Made by a program: the position numbers and the translations under genes
Notes under the pieces: model-generated
What the model was told of the DNA's origin: nothing
Databases searched by the model: none
The model's input: the letters and a program-made list of their open reading frames with translations, nothing else
Part shown: positions 1 to 12,436 of the stretch, one piece after another
Layout of the letters: each line of letters begins with the position of its first letter
Position numbering within the stretch: position 1 is the first letter of the stretch
Origin: Chlorokybus atmophyticus
Taxonomy: Eukaryota > Streptophyta > Chlorokybophyceae > Chlorokybales > Chlorokybaceae
Length of the DNA: 64,000 bases
Assembly (NCBI GenBank): GCA_009103225.1
Contig: RHPI01003020.1
Span: forward strand, 173,960-237,959
Direction: 5' to 3'

Positions 1-936
1 AGCTGCTTAATCCAGTTGCACTTGCCACAGGTCCTCTTGTCTTCATTATTGTCACAGAATTGAGCAGCACTGCCTTGCTCAAAGCAGTGTGCAACAGATG
101 CAAGAGGCAATCAGTACAAGCAAACCTATGTGCGTATGCGGTGCCACAAACACAACAACCACTCACCAACTAGACCACTGGCTGAGGCATGCGCTCGCAT
201 GCTATCTATCAGCTACCACTGTATTCATTGCTTTGGCAGATGGCTTTACCTTGGTAGCAGGCAATCATGGGCTTGTCAGTAAGCCACCCCTTAGCCAAAC
301 TGCTGCATGAAGATCATGAGAGTATCATAACAATGATACGGTTGAGACTTAGGTGAGTGTGGTCGTAGTTGAGTGTCGTGTCCATGCATAGGGTATGAGT
401 CATATTGCATGTGTCGCGCTTGTTGCATACATCACTTGCATATCTTGTACACATATAAAGCAATAGGGTGCAAGCAAGCTATGCTCACAGGCCACACACT
501 CAGCATTCAAACAAAGCATTGTATCAAGTCACAGATTTGGGGGGGCTGAGACCAGCGCTAGGACTTAGGTACGCAATGCAGCAGCAGCAGCAGGCAGGGG
601 AGGGTGCAAGGGATAGAGCAAGGGGTCACCACCTGCACAGCAGGCGCACATATGTACAAAAGTATGACCATGAAAGAGCAGTACCTGTATCACTGCTTGT
701 TGGATTTACCAGACAGCATCAGGGTGTACAAAATGTTCTCTTGCACCGATGCAGTGTGTACAGTAAATGCGTGATACAAGTATTCTTGCTGCATTGGGTC
801 CTACCAAGTCAGTCTGCAATTATGGAGTACGCGGGTCACTCAATATGTCCACCATGCTTGCACAAACTCACCAGCTTTCATGATGTACAAGTACAAGATT
901 GCAGGCGACCTGTATAAGCGGTGTCATGAGCATGTT
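1..936. other. Unassigned left end
   Basis: Nothing recognised. Open frames are short, lack family motifs and are not joined by convincing splice sites. The right part is probably the 3' untranslated region of the PWWP gene that ends near 937. Confidence 0.4.
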
Positions 937-2798
937 TCACCAACATGTACTCATCCTCTGTGCTGTATGCAAAGAACTGACATGTTGATGATAAGGTAAC
1001 AATTCAGTCTTTACACAGTTGCACAGTCCAGTAACTCTTGTGGAAGCGCCTTGTAATCGCAGGGCACTGCACATGAGTTTTGAAACAGCTGGATGGTCAG
1101 ACACACCACATCATGGCACAGGCAACCTGTACGGTGACCCCAAAGGTGGTGCAAGTCCCAGCAACCTCATGATGCGAACTTTCCTCGAGGCAGGCCTTGC
1201 ATCTCGTACTTGAGCAACATCCTTGCCTGCTCTGCTCACTTTGGCTTGCCTTTGCCTTTTGGTGGCGTCACCAGCATTGGTCTGAGCTGGTGGCTTCCTT
1301 TTCCTGGACGCCTGAGTGGAAATGAACGGCCACAGCAATCAGCAATGTGCATGTTGGCATAAACAACCCCAAGTGAACACCCAACCCAAGCCTGGGCATA
1401 CCGGTGTTGCGGCAGGAGTGGCTTGTGTGTCTTTCGGTGAAGGGTTTCGCCCCTTGCTTGCTGTGCCGGCGGCAGCAACACCAAAAGCTTGTTTGCGCGC
1501 TTCATCTTTTCTCCTCTCATCCTCCTGTTGTGCAAGCAGTGTCTCCGGTCTCATCGGCTCCGGTAACCGGCTTGTTGTTCTAAACTCCATCGCCTGCGAA
1601 CACCAGCAGCATTCAGATAGAAGTCTTTTGCAGGTTTCTTACTGCTGTTTATGCACTGTCAGCAACACAGCCTAACCTGGTCCACAGCACGCGTGAAACT
1701 CTGCTTCTTGGTCTTTGTACTTCGAGCCTGAAAGTCCTAAAACACACGAGTTCGAGTAAAAGGCAAGTCCTGAAAAGGTATGCTCAGCAGAGCCTTACCG
1801 TTTCCAGACTGGAGATGAACTTGGAAGCTGAGATCCAAGCGCTGCATGAGAAGACCCAGGTATGCATAATAAGCGGGAAAGGCATACGCAAAGCGAATAA
1901 GCATAAAACTCAGCGCATGCCACACCACAAGGACAGGCCTAGGCGTTCAGCTTCTCACAAGTCAAATGTGCCAAAGAACTGGACGAGCACCGCCCCCATT
2001 GACGCATTGGCCGGTCGACTGCGCCCAAGCTCGCCTTCTGCCAACTCTTGAGACTTGATCTGCAACGCATCGAGTGCTTGACAATTTCCAACTGCGCTCA
2101 AACTTTGAACTGTGAACCATCTCCTTCAACACATGGTACACACACCTGCGCAGGCCACCTGCATGAACACGCAAGAACTGTTCAGTATCCCTCGAAGTAA
2201 ACAACAGGTGGTGTAGACATGCGTGCATGCATGTCTACACCACCTGTTGCACACGCACACACACGCGCTCTAGCGCACGAACGCATGCTTGCACTCACAC
2301 AGTGTTACCAGCAAAAAGGAGGCAGCTTTGCCCAGATGACGTCGTCTTCGTGAAACCCTGCCGCGACAGACTCAGGTGGCATAGCCCTGTGGCTGTCTTG
2401 CGCAGCCTTTCTCTCAGAGTGCGAAGCCCCGTATTCATCCGATTTAGCTGCAAGCATCAAGGCCAAAGGTCACAACCAGACAACTTACAAGGACAAGCAA
2501 ACAGGAAGAAGATTTCGGCGTACTAGCTATTGCGTTGGATTGCCATGTTGTCACATACGACAAGTCACACACGACTAGCTTGCCTGCTTAAGCTGCAATA
2601 GACGGTACTGTCCCATGCAAAGCAACAAACTCAGAGTGAACATGCACATGCATGCGATGTTTCTGCAGGTGGGCAAGGTGAGCCGCATGCAGCTAAGCAT
2701 TCGAGGTTCACAATCAACACTGTACAATACTAGAATCACCATCGGCAAACCGACACACCTGACGTGCTAGGCCCGGCGCCGTTCTGTGCCATCATCAT
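937..2798 (-). CDS. PWWP-domain chromatin protein, nine exons
   Basis: Exons on the minus strand: 2798-2759, 2447-2310, 2158-2146, 2059-1959, 1841-1799, 1736-1677, 1593-1402, 1311-1127, about 1066-937. Joined frames give a PWWP domain: VIWAKLPPFCWWPAQI, then GAVLVQFFGTFDFAWIS. PWWP domains bind methylated histone tails and DNA in the nucleus. A basic region follows (KTKKQSFTRA), then a charged segment with LPEPMRPETLLAQQ, then nuclear-signal-like clusters (SRKRKP, KRQRQAK) and a C-terminal RIMRLLGLAPPLGSP stretch. The start is the first of three consecutive ATGs; exon 1 (MMMAQNGAGPSTS) joins exon 2 in phase. Exon 3 is only 13 nt. The last exon is the least certain. No catalytic domain is seen, so a reader or adaptor role is inferred from the domain alone. 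Confidence 0.8.
2202..2249. repeat. 21-bp perfect stem-loop in PWWP intron 2
   Basis: Arms 2202-2222 and 2229-2249 are exact reverse complements, separated by a 6-nt loop. The hairpin lies in the intron directly upstream (minus-strand sense) of the 13-nt micro-exon at 2158-2146. Confidence 0.85.
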
Positions 2799-3611
2799 CA
2801 GCCGCGCTTCCGCCGCCGCAGCGGCGGCAGCTAGCCCGTCCAGCGCTACCGCTTCGCCTCACCCCAGCGCACTCAGTGCCAACAACACACAGTCTTGGGG
2901 CTAGGCCTCAGCAACCCCACCTAGCAAACCGCCTGCCAAACCCAGCCACAATCCCAACCACAATCCAAGGCAACCCCACCTCCACCTCCACGTCCACGTC
3001 CACCTCCGCCTACCCCGCCGCCGCCAATGCTAAGCTAACAAATTGTCAGTGCCAATGCACAGCATACTGCCTTCCACACAGCCAACACGAGCGCTGCTGA
3101 TATCCGTCTTTGAAATCCACGCCGCTACCTCGATATCACTCACGTTTCAGCACGGCATATGCTCTCAGAACGTATCATTGGCTGCTGACATCAGCGTGAT
3201 TCTGTCAATGATCAGGCAGTTAGGGTTTGGCGGAAGAGCTATCGTAGTGCCTGGCGGCGACGGTGGCGGCGGCCGAGGCGGTGCCCGTGGCGGCGTAGGC
3301 GAGGTCAGCGCGGAGGTTTGTAGTCTTGCGGTTTGTGGTGTAGGGTGATGCCTTGTGTTTGCTGTGTGTGCACGAGAGGTTTGCGGCGGTGTGTGTGGTG
3401 GTGGGTGGTGGATGGTGGTCGGAGCTGCCTAGCATTGCGTGGTTGCAGCTGGGTGCTTATGGCAGACACTTGCATGTGGCTGGTTGGAGTGGTGTATGCT
3501 CTGTCTCCACTCGTTTGGCAAGTAGACTACAGCACATTGCACATCAAGAATGTCGTTCTGTGTCTGTCAAGGTGTTGACAGAGGGTGGATTGTGTATTTT
3601 CGTGTTTGCAG
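2799..3611. promoter_or_regulatory. Shared upstream region of the PWWP and Lin0512 genes
   Basis: Lies between the minus-strand PWWP start and the first supported Lin0512 exon. It holds a telo-box (TTAGGGTTT at 3220-3228) followed by a GGC-rich stretch (3240-3320), as seen before the phosphatase gene at 6.0 kb. A first Lin0512 exon should lie here or in 3.35-3.6 kb but I could not fix it: frames from the ATG near 3209 do not join in phase. Confidence 0.45.
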
Positions 3612-5139
3612 GAAGGCAGGCACAAGGAGTGTTTCCATACACAACCGTTGCACTCAATGCGACGGCACGCATTAACGCCTGCAACATTACCCAGAGAAGA
3701 GCTGTTGATGTGCGGTTATTGCTGCCTTGTCAACCGGGATCGGGAAGCTCAGCTGGGGCATTCACGGTGTCGCTGTTGTGGGATCTCTTGCGGTGGTTTG
3801 CGTCGCTGTACGCCACCACCTACGGCGAAGACAACCACTGGCCTGCCGAGCACAGCGGCAAGATGAGTATTGTCAGTTTGCGCACCTTCCGGTGCGCGCA
3901 CAGCCACCCGCTGGCAGCGTGTGCACCCTCCACATCATCCCTTGCGGCAGCTCCGTCCACTCGTCGGTATGCAAAACACACATGCTCGTTCATCACTGCT
4001 TGCATTGTTGGCTATGGTAGAATGCTTGCGCGTACATGGTCAGAGCAAGAGGAGTCTTCTGGACCGGTCCAGTGCAAGCTTATCCAGCACTTGATGCTTG
4101 TGCATTATGCAGGGACAGACGGCTCACCGAGTCAGCCGACAGTGCTGCCTCTTCATCAGGGCACCGTAGTGATGCTCCAGCGGCAGACCCAGAGCCCGGC
4201 GTGGACACGGTAACTAAAGAGCGAGTAGATGCGCACAGCCCGCTGTCCCGTGCACTCAGTGACCGATACCCGCGTTCTCAGGTGAGAACGATACAGCATC
4301 CGATCCACTAGCTTGCCCATGCCCACAGCCGCTTCAGGAATGGAAACAGGCACTCGTCACATCGGTTGCGAACTGCATGAGGGGTAAACATTGCACATTC
4401 CACTGCAGGAGTTGAATGTAAACATCTCACCATTGTATCGGATGGCCCTGGGTTCTGGGTTGCCCCTTCCCTCTCCAAAGCTCAGGCGACGCTCCCTTCT
4501 TGCCTTTGCATCGGGACCGTCAAACCCTGACGCCAATAAGATGCAAGTACTCATTGTGCAAATGGGTGTTGGCTACGACCAGCACGGGTGGGTATTAGTG
4601 GTGGATTGTCAGCATGTGTGTCTCGGTTATGCTTGACAGTTGGTAGTTTGCAGACAAGACATAACTTCAGCTGCATGCAAAGCTGTGCGGGATGCTATAC
4701 GCTCCAACTCAATCCCAGCATTCAGAAACGGTAGCCAAACAGCTATTTGTCAGCTCTGACATTTCCTACCATGGCTGTGCACACGGAACAGCATTGACGT
4801 CAGTGCTGTTTTCAGGGGCGCTGCCTGGCTTAACAAGTGCGAACATGCGGCTTCGAGTGAAGCTTGGTGTGCCCAGAGTGGCCGCTGCGAGGCTGGACCT
4901 CGAGCAAGTAAAAGCTGTCTTCCCATAGTAAGTTACTGCGTGAATTGCGGATGTCGGCGTTTGTCGTGCACAGCTCTCTGATTATGTCTTGTCTTCTGTG
5001 CAGCGGGGAAGTTGTATCAATAGAAGTTGTAGATGGCGGGCTTGTATGCAACAGTGGTTGCGTTATACAAGAAATGGGTGACACCAATGAAGATTGCTAT
5101 GTAGTGAATGCGGCAGTCGAAGTTGGCTATGTGCGCTGA
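3612..5139 (+). CDS. Lin0512-family protein, 5' end incomplete
   Basis: Exons 3612-3966, 4113-4281, 4409-4587, 4654-4730, 4816-4927, 5004-5139 join in phase. The C-terminal part reads as the Lin0512 family: VLIVQMGVGYDQHG-QDITSA, then KAVRDAIRSNSIPAF, then RLRVKLGVP, LEQVKAVFPYG, and the end VVDGGLV...VNAAVEVGYVR. This family is known in bacteria and some plants as small proteins of about 110-130 residues with no established biochemical role. Here about 220 residues of low-similarity sequence precede it, perhaps an organelle-targeting and linker region. The first exon(s) and start codon are unresolved; the frame is open upstream of 3612 but may be intron. Family call is confident, function unknown. 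Confidence 0.75.
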
Positions 5140-6052
5140 CTCATGCCGTGTTCAGCGCAATTGTACATATTCCTTGCTATGCAATAGCCTTGTGTTGCGC
5201 GGCTGCTATTACTAGTGCTAAAGAGGGAGATGTAGCTCCTGCAACAGTGATGCCTTCCATTGTCACAACATTGCATCTGCTGATGTTGATTCACAATCTC
5301 AGAATAAGAGTTGCTCATGTTGAGAGTACACTATGTGACCTGTTTATCCTTACTGTACACATACATCTCTCGTACCGTATGAACTACATAATACTTATGG
5401 CCGGGATGCGCGCACAAATGGATAGGTACCGATATCGCGAACCCTCATGCTCGATGCATGCTTTCGATAGGCGCAAGTTAGATCCCTAGCCTAATCTGAA
5501 TGCGTCATGATACAACTCAAATTGTTTGGCAAAAAGTGACGTAGCAGAAGTAGGGTAAGAAAAGCGAAAACTGTCAACTTACCACCTGTTGCAGTGACGT
5601 ACGGCACAACTTTTGGCGCTTTGTCCGATACATTATAGTTTGCAATACCGGTAGTTGTGACGGTCGAGGTTGCTCGAACAGATATCTATAACCATCTCAA
5701 TCGGGCGTCTCACCCATAATTTAAATGACATGAAGCGGCACGGACACAATGTGAGACAGAGGCATTATGTGACACACAAAATGCCGCTGCCAGCTGTCAT
5801 TGATACAGAGAAAACCGCACGGGTTAAATGCATTCTTATTCGTGACGACGACGTGCACCGGTAGCCTACCCAGTGGTAGGCCTACAATTGTTTATTTCGA
5901 GGGGGGAGCGCAGCGGAAAGGCCAAAACCAAGGCGAAAAGGGACTCTGCTTTGCCATGACTGTCATGCCCTCAGTGTATCATACCGTATGACAGACACTG
6001 TTGAACGCCACTGGCAGGCGCATTAGGGTTTGGGACGGCAGAGGCGGGCGGC
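5140..6052 (+). promoter_or_regulatory. Lin0512 3' flank and phosphatase promoter region
   Basis: No gene recognised. The right end has a telo-box (TTAGGGTTT, 6023-6031) 22 bp before the phosphatase ATG, likely in its 5' untranslated leader or core promoter. Confidence 0.45.
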
Positions 6053-8690
6053 ATGGCGACGGCGGCGGCAGCTGCGGTGGTGGTGGGGAGGGGGCGGCTG
6101 TCGGGGACGTCGGCGTCAGTGGGGTCTGTGAGGTGCGGAGCTCACCCGCCGGTGTTGGCTCAGCGCAAGCACAGCAGGCAGCGGTTCGGGAGCAATGTGC
6201 CTCCTTCGCCTGCCAGGTTGCATCCTTCAGCGCCTACGTCGTCAGCGCCATGCTCCCCATCCATTTCCTGCTGCGCCGCCGCCGCTGGCAGCGAACAGTC
6301 GCCGACAGACTCCGAGCAGGCTGGCTGGGAGAAGCGCAGGGTGAGGCAGCGCTCAGTTGCATGTCGTGAGCGGAACTGCAAGCTGCCAGCTGAACTATCC
6401 ACCTTCGTACAATGCATCTTCGAACAATGCTGCATGTGGTTGCTAGAAGCGTAATGCTTAGCCATATTGATGCCTGCGCCTCAACTGCCTCCTGCTCACA
6501 TGCAACATGCATGCCTGCAGCCGTGCATGTTATGGTCAAGCGCTTGTGGTATTACACATTGCCAACATGTTGACCATGGCTAATCAGTCGACATGCACGC
6601 CCCCTATGGCGCTGCATGCATCGTGGTTGTAGTGTTCTCACTGCGGCTGCGCTTTGCCGTGTGGTTCTTATGAGTTGGGATACTCCTGGTGGAATGCCGC
6701 TCACATTGTTGGCCATGCTTTGCTCGTTTCTTGCAGGAGGAATCTGCTGCTGCTGGCGTAGCTGCTCCAGACACCTGGCAGTGGACTCTCAACTGGAATG
6801 AGATTACACCAGGCATACTTGTTGGTTCGTGCCCTCGCTCAGCAGCAGACGTGGTACGTTAGAGGATATGTGGCCTTGTTCTGTCATATTCTTGTCAACA
6901 CCTGATGTTAATCGTTGTCATATAGGACCGGTTGGTCAACGAAGCTGGCGTACAGGCGATCCTCAACTTGCAATCAGATGCCTGTTTCGAGGCCTTGCAG
7001 GTGTACCATTGAATCACTTGATGCACGCATGCAAGCCATGCATCAAACAGTTCTTGCCCGACAGTTGTGCTACATGCATGGCGGCCTTGCAACTTGTATA
7101 TGTTGTCTGTGTAGTTTTGGCAGTGCTGATGTTGGCAAATGCACGGCAGATACCATATCCGGAAATACGGCAGCGAGCTGTTGATCTTGGCGTGCTGTAC
7201 ACGAGAACCCCTGTCTTCGACTTTGATCACAATGATCAGGCGAAGATGCTTCCCGTAGCTGCACGGCAGTTGAACGTGTTGATGTCTTTAGGGAAGAAGA
7301 CGTATGTGCACTGCACGGCTGGCATCAACCGGGCATCCCTAACCGTTGTCGCCTACTTGACATTTGTAAAGGGTATGCGTAGAGCTGAGGCAGTGGCTAT
7401 GGTCCGGGAGGCTCGTCCCGTAGCCAATCCTTACATGGATTGCCTGGATGTTGTTCGCAAGCGCATTCTGGAGGGAAGGACAGAAGAGCTGACGTACATC
7501 AGCAAGTCCATCTACGAAGATCGCTGCAAAGGTGCGTTGGCAGTTGTGCCATGTAGGCTTCAGGCTGCTGTTGAGGATTTGAGCCTATATGGTGTAGGCA
7601 TACGGATGGTCATGCTCAGTGCTGCGCTGTTGCTTTGCTTGGTTGTTAGCTTGCATGTCGTGTGACCTCCAGCAGTGACACTCTCTTTGCAAAGGTCTTG
7701 GAGATCAGAGCAGCGCTGCACGAGGTGTCATTGGTTGGCATGTGCATAGCAGGTTGGAACCCCTGTTGCTTGTTCAAGATCGTTACTGAGCAACCCGTCT
7801 GTTGGCAGGTGGTGTGCATGGTAACATGGAAACGGACTGGCGTGGGGCGCAGGGGAAGCTTATTACACAAACGTTCGAGCGCTTCTTGGAGGCAGACCTC
7901 TATCTGTTGAATGGGTCAACAGAAGTTGCTGTCACTGACTACAAGAAGGCGACTAAGGCACGGAAAGGCAACGGCGTGCCAAATGACGTGCACAAGACAG
8001 ATGCACACAGCACCTTACTCTTGGAGCGAGAACTGGACGCTCTGCGCCATGAGAATCTGCAATTACAGAAAGAGAGGGTAAGCAGTCAACAAGTCGACAG
8101 CTGCGAAGCATTGCACGCATTGCTTCGCTGAGATTTGGTTGAGAGTACTTGAACCCAGAATGGCAGGCAAGCAGCTTTTGTGGTCAAGTTTGCTACTACT
8201 GCTCATATCGTCCAAGTCGCTTAGGGCAGACAACATGATCTTACATCATCAACTACAACTCTGGTCTTTGTTACATCTGCACCGCTCATACGGCTGGCAA
8301 AGAGTTGTAGTGAGCAGCATTGTGCAACTGCCTCGCACTTCTCTGGGTTGATTGACATCGCTGCCGGCTGCAGGACGGTGCTTTGGCAACTGCGGCCATG
8401 GCGCGAGAAGAGGCCTCGCGACGTCTTGGGGCTTCGTCAGCACTTGCCAAGAAGGCAGCGCTTGAGGCTCAGGTATGTGTCAGTTGGTGCATGTATAGTG
8501 AACGTCTCGTCGATGCACTGCAGTGTGCCCCACACTGGACCTGTCCTCTCATGTACTTGCATACCTTCAGGCCCAGCAAGCTGTGGAGTCTGTCAGGGAA
8601 GTGACCAAGCTCATTGAGCAACTAGCAGACTCAATCTCTGAAGATAGAGCTCTGCATGAGTTTGTGAGCACAAGAGACAGTGCTCGCTAA
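6053..8690 (+). CDS. Dual-specificity phosphatase, plastid-type, coiled-coil tail
   Basis: Seven exons (6053-6340, 6737-6853, 6926-7000, 7150-7531, 7809-8077, 8374-8472, 8571-8690) give 449 residues. The first ~96 residues are rich in Ala, Ser and Arg with few acids, like a chloroplast transit peptide. Then a DSP domain: WNEITPGILVGSCPRSAADV, VQAILNLQSDACFEA, DFDHND (general-acid loop) and the catalytic loop YVHCTAGINRA, with Cys and Arg of HCX5R present. Plant relatives (SEX4/LSF) remove phosphate from starch glucan; their signature is CxAGxGR, so the Asn here departs from it, and no carbohydrate-binding module is visible. The C-terminal ~120 residues are predicted coiled coil (LLLERELDALRHENLQLQKE). 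A glucan phosphatase is possible but the substrate is not shown. Confidence 0.85.
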
Positions 8691-10249
8691 ATGGTGAACA
8701 GTTTGTGTGAGAGTAGTAGCTCAGGCTGACCCCGTGGCAAACCAATAGGTGTAAATATGCACAGGAACAAGCGGTTACGGTAGCATAAGCCCCGTGTGTA
8801 GATGCCGATTACAAATATGCTGTCCAGTGGTGATGAGAGTAAGTGGTTATCGCTTGTACTTGTGAGTGTGTAAGCAAAGCCCCAATCGCGCATCTGGCAC
8901 ATTGCACAGGTGACACATATGCAAGGGTTGCAATTGTCTATTAAGCTGTGCCACATATTCGCCGACATGCGGGTGCAAACACTCCAGCAGCCAGTAAATA
9001 AACAGTATTAACCTACATACACCAGAGGGTTAATTAGGTGGGGGCCTAATGTAAGGTAAGTGCAAGCAGCGGCAGCAGGGGCATATCATCGACCAACGAA
9101 ACAGCAGCACATGCAGGTTGACGCTGACATTGCCGCTGCCGCTGCAGTGCCGCCATCATGCATGGCTGCTAAGACATCACACGTGATTGGCCTTTTTGTA
9201 TGCCAAATGCCTGGTGCTGCTATTCTGCACAATTGCAGTCTCTGGCTGGAGTGACCCAGTAAGAGAACATGGGAGACAGAAGTAAAACATGCCTGCGCAT
9301 ACATTTTGATGTTCAAGATGCTGTTTTGGCGCAAACCAGTACAACTATAGCCAGATCGCCGCCTGCTGGCATGTGCTTAGTAAGGTAATGTCTGAAGTAA
9401 CAAGGTGACATTTGCGATGAACCTGTCCTGTCCAAACTCAAGCGGGCCAAGAATTGATCATAAGCCACTAGCAGAGCTGTAGCGGTCAATGCTGCCTTTG
9501 CATGCAGCAAGCCAATCAGCCAATCATCTGTACTGTGCAATCTGTGGCAGCTCTTGTGCGCTGGCTGGCCGTATGTCGGCGTGGCAAGCTCATACTAAGG
9601 GCAGGATCTATGCGGGAAGCAGAATGCCAGGTCGAAGTTGCACTTTGAAGCACCATTCTGGCAATTGATGGCAACAAGCCATCAACACCTGTAGATACTG
9701 AGCCGCTACGCTGTCATGATACAACATGAGATGCTCACCGGGATGCGACATGCAACATGCAAAAAAACTGGGTCGCTTAGTGGCTGTGTACCATGGCCAC
9801 CGTCCAGAAACGCTGCTTCCATCAGCCATGATGCGTAACTGCAGCCGACATCTACTTGGACCTGTGGTGGGAAAACCTCAGCAAAGTCAACAGCGTGACA
9901 CTTGCAAAGGTATCAGTTCACACGTTGTCAACGCATGCCAGCCAAGCGCATATGGCCTGTGTAATACTGGAGACCTTACTGGCAACACACGCAATGCCTT
10001 TGTAATGTATGGTAGGTTGAGCTACTGCCACATTAGCGCAAACTTACCCTGCTGAATCGGATGAAGTTCCACTTGAAGAAGAAGGCGACCTGCCAACAAC
10101 CACGCTTCACATACAGCCACATCACAAGCTTGCCAATACCTTGGGTGGACGGGTTGTGAGTGAGGATGTATGTATACCTAGACGGGCTTCTGCGCGTCGG
10201 AGATTTCTACAGCAACAAAACAGCTTCAGCATTAGTACATGAGCTAATT
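8691..10249. other. Intergenic between convergent genes
   Basis: About 1.56 kb between the 3' ends of the phosphatase (+) and RNPS1-like (-) genes. No protein family, RNA gene or repeat was recognised; it presumably holds both 3' untranslated regions. Confidence 0.4.
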
Positions 10250-12436
10250 TTAGAACCGCTCAACAGCCATGTAAGATGAGTCCTTGGCAGCTTGCATGCT
10301 GTCACTTACAGTGTTGCGAGGTGGACTCCTTGGCGGGGACCTGTTGCCGCGAGGTGGAGGAGACCTGCCTCTGCGCAACAGTTGCAAGGCTTAAAACCCC
10401 ATCCATAACTAGTAGCCTTATGCAATTCATATCAACACCACGACTACACCACAACCAACCTCCTGGGTGGCGACCGAGAGCGAGACCTTAATGGACGACG
10501 AGGAGGAGAGCGGCTGCGCCGCCGAGCAGGTAGAGGTGACCGTGGCCTACATTTGCGACAGGTCATACAGAGGACAGCAGGCAAGCATGGCATGCATGTA
10601 AGGTGCAGTTCGTTTGACAAATGCTCTGTGCATCAATGCTCTGCAATCTGCGAGCACTCAGACAAACACATAGACAGCTGGCTAACCTCGGGCGGTATGG
10701 AGGTGAGCGACGGCCACGGTATGGGCTGCGTGGGCGCCTGGGAGGACTTCTGCAACAAAGCAAGTACTGCTTAATGAAAAACAGTAACATTCGTATTGTG
10801 CCCTGCAGTTACTGCAAGCTACATGAACTCTGTGCATCCTCTGCACCTGCGATCACCACCGCGCATCGGGGAGCGTCGGCGATATGGCGATGCAGCTCGT
10901 CCAGGTGGCCCCCAGTACCCTCCACGTCGCGGCGACGGTGACCGCCTTCGAGGTGGGGGAGACCTTCGACGTGGTGCTGATTGCAGGTAAACTAGTTAGC
11001 GCTCGAGATGCAACAGGACACGCATGCAAGGATATGACCATACAACAGAGAATAGAGAACTCAGATAACATACGGGAGCGACGGTCAAGACGGCCATCAC
11101 GTGTATCCCGGCCATTGCGATCACTTCGAGGACCATCCTTCAAGTTATCACGTCCACGTGGAGGAGATAAGGCTGGCTTCTTCTTGGGAAGCAAAATGAA
11201 GTTGCACGTGATAACATTACCATCAATTTGTCCCTGGTAGACATTAACCAGAATGAGCGACGTACCCCAGTTGAGTATGCACACTTGTACACGTTCGTGC
11301 ATGCATGCTGGTACGCGCGGGGAAGGGGGAACCNNNNNNNNNNNNNNNNNNNNNNNNNNNNNNNNNNNNNNNNNNNNNNNNNNNNNNNNNNNNNNNNNNN
11401 NNNNNNNNNNNNNNNNNNNNNNNNNNNNNNNNNNNNNNNNNNNNNNNNNNNNNNNGGGGGGAGGGGACAGGCAGGTTGCATTACAGACGCACCCCATCCA
11501 TGTGCTGAAGTGCTTTCTCACTGTCTTCGCGCTTTGAAAATTCCACATAGCAATACCCCTTCGGCAGGTTGACCTACACCAGAGTGTCATTACGACAGGA
11601 ATAGAAACAGCAGATACTCAGACATCGCAAACGTAGTTGCACAAGACGACCACATGATCAGGTGCTCACCTGTCTATCAACTGCGAGGTCCACATGTACT
11701 ACCTCGCCATAATTTCCTGTTCCAATCCATCGTCGCACATAAGAAGCAGGTGCACGCTTTGAGGGCAACGACACAACGTTAAGCATGTGAGCTTACCAAA
11801 TATCTCTTTGATGTGCTCCTCATTGACATTCCGCGTCAAGTTGCCAACATGTATGGTCGTGCTTTGTGGTGAAGGGCTCTTAGCTTTTCTGCATGCGAGC
11901 GACACGAGTATTGTCACACTGCGGATTTGCCATACCAATCTACTTGTCAGTGGCACTCAGACTAAAACCTACTTGGGAGGCCCCGCTGCAGGAGCCTTGC
12001 CTTTGGGAGATGGAGACCGACCTCGTGCGGACGGCTTGTGTCCCGGACTGTCAAGCGACACTCAGTGTATTGCTTCACCTTGATCATGCTTTCCGTATGC
12101 AAATGCAAACAGCTACAACTGTACTGCAATGCCGCGCAATGTTTAAAATACGTGTCTATGTTGCATGCATTGCACGAGCGCTCAGCCCCGCTACTGCGCA
12201 GTTGACACCACGTGCACGTGAGATGCATGGCCGCAAGCACAGCCATTGCAGCCATGCATCTCTTGGGTTCATTTGAGCATGCTCTCAGCTGCCCACCTTC
12301 GAGACCTGCTCCTGCTGGGTGACCTGCTGGACGACGTTCCAGTACCGCTTGACGACCTGGACACGGACGACCCGCTGGACGTCGAGCTGGAGGATATGCT
12401 CCGCGACCTGGAGCGGGAATTGGAGCGCCGCGCCAT
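10250..12436 (-). CDS. RNPS1/SR45-like splicing factor
   Basis: Ten exons on the minus strand: 12436-12297, 12047-11973, 11888-11797, 11716-11670, 11573-11493, 11233-11074, 10976-10847, 10749-10687, 10546-10460, 10370-10250, giving 331 residues. The N-terminus is an RS region (MARRSNSRSRSRSISSSS, SRSPSRSRSR). One RRM follows: TIHVGNLTRNVNEEHIKEIF, KGYCYVEF, ALQHMDGGQIDG, the arrangement of RNPS1 and plant SR45. The C-terminus is Arg/Ser/Pro-rich (PRRRSPPPRRRSPSPRR). These proteins join the exon-junction complex and steer splice-site choice in the nucleus. An N gap (11,334-11,455) falls inside intron 5 and costs no coding sequence. The last exon contains GTAAGT, so the true C-terminus could be spliced differently. 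Confidence 0.9.
11334..11455. other. Assembly gap
   Basis: Run of N flanked by G-rich sequence, inside intron 5 of the RNPS1-like gene. Confidence 0.95.

Noticed and set aside
11228-11590. Reading frames spanning the N runs (also at 47.4-48.1 kb)
   Set aside because: Artificial joins through undefined bases; neighbouring exons show the gaps are inside introns.
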